34,035 nt of DNA, taken from Microcaldota archaeon. GTDB lineage: Archaea; Iainarchaeota; Iainarchaeia; JAADDC01. The notes beneath the pieces are model-generated. The model saw nothing but the letters and a program-made list of their open reading frames with translations, did no database searches and had not been told where the DNA came from. Location of the stretch: positions 1-34,035 of the forward strand of contig JALVAT010000011.1 of the NCBI GenBank assembly GCA_027011045.1, given 5' to 3'. Made by a program: the position numbers and the translations under genes. Position 1 is the first letter of the stretch. Each line of letters opens with the position of its first letter. This document shows, piece after piece, positions 28,703 through 34,035 of this stretch.

Positions 28703-29338
28703 ATGGTGGACCCGATCCTGCAGCTCATGGAGCTCCCCTTCGTCAGGGACTACTTGCAGAGAGTGGGGGGTGACAACGCAATCCAAGTCATGCGGCTTAT
28801 GGTGGAGCACGGCAACGCGGTCACGGACGAGGAGATCGCCCAGGAAATGAGGGTTAAGGTAACCGTAGTCCGTGCGGTGTTCAACAGGCTCAATTTCTGG
28901 GGAATAATAGACTACGACAAGACGCGAGATGAGGAAACGGGTTGGTACACATACACATGGCACATCGTGCCGGAGAAGATAAAGGAAGCAGTGGAGAAGG
29001 AGCTGCAGGAGAGGGAAGAGGAGCTCAGAAAGAAGCGGCAAGAGCTAGACCAGTTCATGTTCTTCGTGTGTCCCGAGGGGCATACAAGGGAGCCCTTTGA
29101 GGTAGCCGCAGAGTACAGCTTCAAGTGTCCAATATGTGGCAAGGACTTGGTGCCCCTGGATGCCGATGCAGAAAAAAGGAAAATAGACGAGCAGTTAGAC
29201 GAAATCTGGCGCGCCCGCAAGCTGCTCAACGAAATAGTGACTGATGCGGAGGAAGTAGTCGAAGAGCTGCCGGAGCACGAAATAGATGATGCCCTGCAGA
29301 CTGCAGAGGAGAACAGCGAAAAGGAGAATACGGAATAG
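28703..29338 (+). CDS. tfe: Transcription factor E alpha (TFE)
   Basis: Winged helix VTDEEIAQEMRVKVTVVRAVFNRLNFWGIIDY, zinc ribbon C...CPICGKDLVPLD. Confidence 0.92.
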   Translation: MVDPILQLMELPFVRDYLQRVGGDNAIQVMRLMVEHGNAVTDEEIAQEMRVKVTVVRAVFNRLNFWGIIDYDKTRDEETGWYTYTWHIVPEKIKEAVEKELQEREEELRKKRQELDQFMFFVCPEGHTREPFEVAAEYSFKCPICGKDLVPLDADAEKRKIDEQLDEIWRARKLLNEIVTDAEEVVEELPEHEIDDALQTAEENSEKENTE

Positions 29339-29347
29339 GAATTGCAA

Positions 29348-29842
29348 TCAGCCGCTGCTTCTGTTATATGCCCAGTGGGCAAGGTAGTAGCCCACGGCGG
29401 CAGAAGCTAGGAACACGCCCCCGGCTGCAAGGGTCAGACCCCCTGCAACGGCTCCCTTCAGGCTAAAGACAACAGGAGCAAGGGCTATGAGGATAAGGCC
29501 GATTAGGAGCTGCGCAGCAGCGCCGTCAATGAAGCGACCGTGAGGCGTTGATCTAAGGGCGCCAGTGGCCACCATGGATGCGAGAAAATCGAAGAAGTCG
29601 ATCTCGTCTACCTTGGAAAAGAGGATGTAGGACAGAACGATGAAAAGAATCCCCATGAAGAGGTACGCAGACCTCGCACCGATTCCATAGTTCAGTTCCG
29701 CTACTGAGCCCAGCCAGGGGGCAAAGAGCAGTAGAATGATGCCGAAGATGAAGAACACCTGGGAAAGGGATATTAGAACGGCCTTGGACACGTGGATCTG
29801 GGCAAGCTTTCTGCTACGGGCAGCAACGCGGTGGACCACCAT
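29348..29842 (-). CDS. Integral membrane protein, unknown
   Basis: 164 aa with several TM spans. Confidence 0.65.
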   Translation of the reverse strand: MVVHRVAARSRKLAQIHVSKAVLISLSQVFFIFGIILLLFAPWLGSVAELNYGIGARSAYLFMGILFIVLSYILFSKVDEIDFFDFLASMVATGALRSTPHGRFIDGAAAQLLIGLILIALAPVVFSLKGAVAGGLTLAAGGVFLASAAVGYYLAHWAYNRSSG

Positions 29843-29976
29843 AGGTATATCCAGAAGCCGGAGAAATATAAAATGGGGGGTGAGCGGGCTCTCTGCGGAC
29901 GGAGGGGTGGTAGCCCACTCAAACTATAGTTTGGAACTCAACCTATATTTAAATATAACGGTTACCAAAATGATAG

Positions 29977-30462
29977 GTGCGACGCGGTATTAGCCAGGTT
30001 CTTGCGGCAACTCTTCTCGTTCTCGTGAGTATAGCCGTAGTTTCCATCTTTTACACGTGGGCAACGTCGAGCTCTGCAAAGGTTTCTGGGGCAATCTACA
30101 ACAGCGCAACGGCTGCCGAGCAGCGAATATTATCCTCCGCGGATATCATTCTGCCACCCCCAATAAACCTGTGGGACGCCAACGAACCAGCAATTATACA
30201 TAACAACGGCGCAACGCCCCTCGTAAACGTGCGTGTTCTACTGGCAAAGCCCAACAGCACCACACCCTTTGCACCCAGCGCCACCCTCGTAGAGAGTAAC
30301 GGCAGCACGATAGACATAAACAGCGACCAGTGGCCAATACCCGTGTTCAACCCGGGGGATGCGATCATCGTGTGGATGCCAGAGGACAACTACTCCGGCT
30401 ACACGATAATGGTCATAGCGCGGAACTTTGAGCGCTCCGTAGTGGTGGGGGTGGCCCAGTGA
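29977..30462 (+). CDS. Archaeal type IV pilin-like protein
   Basis: MRRGISQVLAATLLVLVSIAVVSIFYTWA. Confidence 0.8.
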   Translation: MRRGISQVLAATLLVLVSIAVVSIFYTWATSSSAKVSGAIYNSATAAEQRILSSADIILPPPINLWDANEPAIIHNNGATPLVNVRVLLAKPNSTTPFAPSATLVESNGSTIDINSDQWPIPVFNPGDAIIVWMPEDNYSGYTIMVIARNFERSVVVGVAQ

Positions 30463-30935
30463 AACGGGGAGTCTCTGATGTGGTCGCCGCGGTGTTCGTC
30501 ATCGCAGCAATCCTGGGAACGGCGTACGTGCTCACGAACGCGTACATAACGTACACGACGAATGCAACCCTCGCATTTAAGCAAACCATGGAAAGGTGGG
30601 CGCACGCCGCACAAGTCCAGTACTCCACGGGGAAGTGCAACGCAGACTCGGGCTTGCTCGAAGTCAACTACACGGGGAACACGTGCGAGCTTGCAGTGCG
30701 ATTCATTTGCTTTGATCTCCTGGATCCGCCTGGGAGTGCATGCGTTGTGCCATACGTATCGACGGGGACGAGGAGTGCGCAGTACATAAGCAGATACCTG
30801 CCAGGAACTGTTGATCTAAACTTTCTCGAGTGTAACACGGCCAGCGCACTCCAAACAGCATGTAGAACGAACAGAATGGTTTGTTTCGCGGTGGGGGCAT
30901 ACGCGGCAAGGGAAATACCCGTAGAACAGAGGTAA
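30459..30935 (+). CDS. Archaeal type IV pilin-like protein
   Basis: MKRGVSDVVAAVFVIAAILGTAYVLTNAYITY; overlaps the previous gene by 4 nt. Confidence 0.78.
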   Translation: MKRGVSDVVAAVFVIAAILGTAYVLTNAYITYTTNATLAFKQTMERWAHAAQVQYSTGKCNADSGLLEVNYTGNTCELAVRFICFDLLDPPGSACVVPYVSTGTRSAQYISRYLPGTVDLNFLECNTASALQTACRTNRMVCFAVGAYAAREIPVEQR

Positions 30936-30944
30936 AGTGAACGA

Positions 30945-31529
30945 TTAGCGGCCCTGTATTAGCCGGAGGAGCTCCTGAACCCGATTATACATAATACGAT
31001 CCGCAGACGCTACTGCCCTCCACCATTCCGAGCCGATTATTGGCTTTATGGAGTAGTAAAGGGAGTACAGATCCTCCGGAGCTAGCAGAGATACACGGCG
31101 CAGCAGTTCATCGGCAGGGGCATCGGCGCCTCCGAAGGGAACGCGAACACGGGAGAGTGCAGCCAAGGATGCATTAGCCGCCGAGTCTGCGTCAATGTAC
31201 GTGCCCTCCATGCTATACCGGACAAGTTCCGACCAGGGGATGCCGAGGGATGTGAACTGGTGTGCAGGGTTTTTCCCGGTTTTCAAAAAATCAAGTAGGG
31301 GCTTCGTACCGCTGGGAGGAAGGATTACGGCGTTTTTTCCGGCCTTCAGATAGGGGATGTTCGTCAGAACCCCTGGACGGTGATATACATAACGTTTGCC
31401 GTTGGACTTGCTAACTACCTGCGTATACCCGTAGATTGCCCTAAAAAAGCGTTGATAGACGTAGGAGCTGCGTTTACCCTGCCACTTCAAGCCGTACTGG
31501 ATGAGGACTGCTGGATACTGTTCGGACAT
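30945..31529 (-). CDS. Hypothetical protein
   Basis: 194-aa ORF, no recognised motif. Confidence 0.6.
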   Translation of the reverse strand: MSEQYPAVLIQYGLKWQGKRSSYVYQRFFRAIYGYTQVVSKSNGKRYVYHRPGVLTNIPYLKAGKNAVILPPSGTKPLLDFLKTGKNPAHQFTSLGIPWSELVRYSMEGTYIDADSAANASLAALSRVRVPFGGADAPADELLRRVSLLAPEDLYSLYYSIKPIIGSEWWRAVASADRIMYNRVQELLRLIQGR

Positions 31530-31630
31530 TGTAACCCCCTTGAGACTACTACCCCCTTTACTTCCGGTAATACGAAGTTGTTAACAAGTAAAAGGGGTGT
31601 TATGTAGAATTTAAAAGAGAATTGGCTGGT

Positions 31631-32014
31631 TCATATTCTCCTGCGGAGGAATGGCTTTCTGCGCTGTGCTGCGAGTCCGGCAAGGCCAACACCGTACTGT
31701 GCAGCTGCGGGCTTTGCTGCGGGCGGCGGTGTCTTGTGCTGGTCTATCAGAATGATGTCCTTCACCGCAACGACCTTGTAGTAGTCAATGGCCTTCTTCT
31801 TGAGGATCTCGGCGGCTTCCTTCTTGCTACGCACCTTGAATGGCTCCAGCGTGATCTTGTAGATCTTGCCCTGCTCGAGATCTATGACGAAGTCGTACGC
31901 CTTGCCAATGTACTCTGCGTCCGTGGAGTATATGTCCATTCCAAACATCTTCGAGAGCTCCATACTCATGAGCATACCCCCGTGAGTTCTAACGGTTAGA
32001 AAATGCATTCTCAA
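31631..32014 (-). CDS. PRC-barrel domain protein (true start may be an internal ATG)
   Basis: SKMFGMDIYSTDAEYIGKAYDFVIDLEQGKIYKITLE...YYKVVAVKDIILID. Confidence 0.8.
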   Translation of the reverse strand: MRMHFLTVRTHGGMLMSMELSKMFGMDIYSTDAEYIGKAYDFVIDLEQGKIYKITLEPFKVRSKKEAAEILKKKAIDYYKVVAVKDIILIDQHKTPPPAAKPAAAQYGVGLAGLAAQRRKPFLRRRI

Positions 32015-32573
32015 TATATAAACCTATGTGTTTTGATCGATGCCTTTGTTGTCCTACTTGCCCACGCAATACCGGAAGTCAGGGGGTCCCTCTCCACTTC
32101 GCCAGACTCTCGCAGTGCATACCCTTTGTGTGCAGGTATTCAGCAGTCAAAATATTCAAGTTATTTCCAAAATCTGGCAGCTACTCCCACATCACCACAT
32201 CTTGCCCGTATGTCACAAATTATTTTTGTGTTAATCAAAATTATTTGGTGTTGCTCGCGGCAGATGCGGTGAAACCCTGTGGTGTGGAATTTGGATTCTG
32301 CACCGGAAGTGTGGGGGCTGCGGGGATTTTTGGGAATGCAAAAATAACAAACATACTATTTGTTTACAAAACACTATTTTTGTACTGGTTTGCCCTACTC
32401 GCACACCCCTGCTGGAGCGTGTTTACAAATTAAGTATTTGCTAAACAAAAATATTGCTTTGGTAATTCCATCGTTTGGCATACTTCTGTTTACCCAGGGG
32501 ATAGCTTCTACAGTGGTAAAGTGCAACCCCAACGAACGTGTGCATTTTTAAATCGGGAAGACGTTCTATAGGC

Positions 32574-32927
32574 GTGGGGGCCCGTCGGATACTTGCGCTA
32601 ATAGGTGTTGTGTATCTCCTCTTCTACCTTGGGAGGGGTGTAGCCGGTAGTAGCGGCGAGCAGTTCCCCCATTCTGCCCCTGCCACGTTCCTCGATGCAA
32701 ACTGTTGGTACTCCGACGGCGTCCTACACGTTTCGGTTATTGCCCACGTTCCCCTCAAGTCCGTCTATGCCGTGCTTCCCAATGGTGATTCGCTCCTGCT
32801 GGCTGAGTCTTTGCCCGCGAATTGGTCCGCTGAACGCGTGTTTACAGGTACCTCGAGCTCCGTTGTGATTACTGCTGAAGCGGGCAGCTCAGATCTTAAC
32901 GTTCCCGTTCTCTGTACCGCTCGCTGA
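32574..32927 (+). CDS. Secreted/membrane-anchored hypothetical protein, GTG start
   Basis: VGARRILALIGVVYLLFYLGRGVAG hydrophobic N-terminus. Confidence 0.55.
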   Translation: MGARRILALIGVVYLLFYLGRGVAGSSGEQFPHSAPATFLDANCWYSDGVLHVSVIAHVPLKSVYAVLPNGDSLLLAESLPANWSAERVFTGTSSSVVITAEAGSSDLNVPVLCTAR

Positions 32928-33183
32928 GGGTTTCTCTATTTTTTGATGCAAGGTTTCTGCGGTATGCATACTTCGGTATACATAACCCGTCTTAGCGTCC
33001 ATCCTTGTTATGTATAATTCCATCATTTGCAGAAGTAATATGTTTGACAAACAAGCATACTTTTTGAGGGCCCCCATCGCACGTCACCACGTACCCCTGC
33101 TAAAAGCCCAAATACAGTTTTTCTTTAACAGCAACTTTTCTTGCTGGGATCCGCTTATATCCTCGAGCCCCCCATTGTTATGT

Positions 33184-34035
33184 ATGGTGGACGTTGAACT
33201 TCTGAAGCGGCTCGTTTCCATACCTTCGGAGCCTGGGAACCTGGATGCTAAGCGCGAAGCTGCCCGTTTGATCGCTTCCGCTGCTCGGGAGCGGGGGCTG
33301 GAGGCAGATTATGTAGAAGATTCCAAGGGTATTCCCAACGTAATTGTCCGTCACCCGCGCGGCAAGGGGAAGCGTGTTGTCCTCCTGGTGCACCATGATG
33401 TGGTCCCCGCTGGCGATGGCTGGGATTTCGACCCGTACAAACCCTTTGTTCAGGACGGCAAGCTCTACGGTCGCGGTGCGGCGGATAACAAGGCAGATAT
33501 TGTCGCTGCCCTCGATGCCATGGCCGCCGTTTCGGAGCCCGCCGTAGATCCCGTGCTCGTGTCCGTCGGAGCAGAGGAAACGGGCGAGTCCGAGGAGTTC
33601 ATGCGCAGTATTGACGGCGACCTTGTTGTTGTGCTCGATTCTGGACCATATGTGTCCATTGGTGCCTCGGGAGTGCTTCGCATAAAGCTACGCGTCTTCG
33701 GAAAGCAAGCACACTCCGCATATCCGTTCTTGGGCGAGAACGCCATTTACAACGCTGCAAGGATCCTCCAGTTCTTGGAGCATCTTGGGCACGTGGCGGA
33801 GCGAACCTTCGTCTCCAAGTACAGAGCGCCTGAGCACTACGACGGTGTTCCCCTGCGCCTGAACGCCACCATGCTGTCCGCGGGCATCGCAGGAAATATC
33901 ATCCCAGACGTCGCCGAGATCCTCGTGGATGTGAGAACCATTCCCGAGTGCGACAACGACTGTGCCTGGCGCTGGATCGCCGAAAACCTCCTATCGTTTG
34001 CGGAGCGGGAGGGCATTCGCATTTCCCTCGAAAAG
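33184..34035 (+). CDS. M20-family metallopeptidase, partial at window end
   Basis: My translation: MVDVELLKRLVSIPSEPGN...VVLLVHHDVVPAGDGWDFDPYKPF...LYGRGAADNKADIVAA...GAEETGESEEF; metal-ligand motifs of M20. Absent from the ORF track because it is open at the window end. Confidence 0.9.
   Translation, partial: MVDVELLKRLVSIPSEPGNLDAKREAARLIASAARERGLEADYVEDSKGIPNVIVRHPRGKGKRVVLLVHHDVVPAGDGWDFDPYKPFVQDGKLYGRGAADNKADIVAALDAMAAVSEPAVDPVLVSVGAEETGESEEFMRSIDGDLVVVLDSGPYVSIGASGVLRIKLRVFGKQAHSAYPFLGENAIYNAARILQFLEHLGHVAERTFVSKYRAPEHYDGVPLRLNATMLSAGIAGNIIPDVAEILVDVRTIPECDNDCAWRWIAENLLSFAEREGIRISLEK

Noticed and set aside
32026-32433. 135-aa plus ORF in the AT-rich gap
   Set aside because: Low-complexity, Cys/Phe-rich composition, overlapping alternative frames and no start signal; not supported as coding.

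Overview
Archaeal chromosomal window, DPANN-like in style (compact genes, class III signal peptides, Cdc48, archaeal translation and transcription genes). No rRNA, CRISPR or transposase was recognised. Core genes: CarS, eS1, uS15, Bud32, Rpp21, an intein-containing MCM, acetyl-CoA synthetase beta chain, M50 protease, Hsp20, an HTH regulator, Cdc48, a Tat operon, an NFACT-N protein, a beta-CASP nuclease, Trm56, TFE and an M20 peptidase. Three tRNA genes are present: Arg-CCG, Gln-CTG and Lys-CTT. The main accessory region is about 16.2-24.9 kb on the minus strand. It encodes a pilin-anchored beta-helix protein, a Cys-containing secreted protein, a ~1200-aa fibre-like surface protein, an 84-aa protein, a 298-aa protein whose last 200 residues are packed with aromatic-X-Asp/Asn triplets (HxD, YxD, WxD), a radical SAM/SPASM enzyme whose C-terminal tail carries five HxD triplets, and a DUF483-like protein. 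I propose this as a candidate undescribed peptide-modification system acting on a surface-fibre protein. Other leads: a 103/104-identical inverted hairpin-array repeat next to two tRNA genes; a long hairpin in the hsp20 leader that pairs well only as minus-strand RNA; a 38-aa Pcc1-like ORF; and an in-frame 122-bp direct repeat in the fibre gene. All assignments come from reading the sequence; no database search was run.
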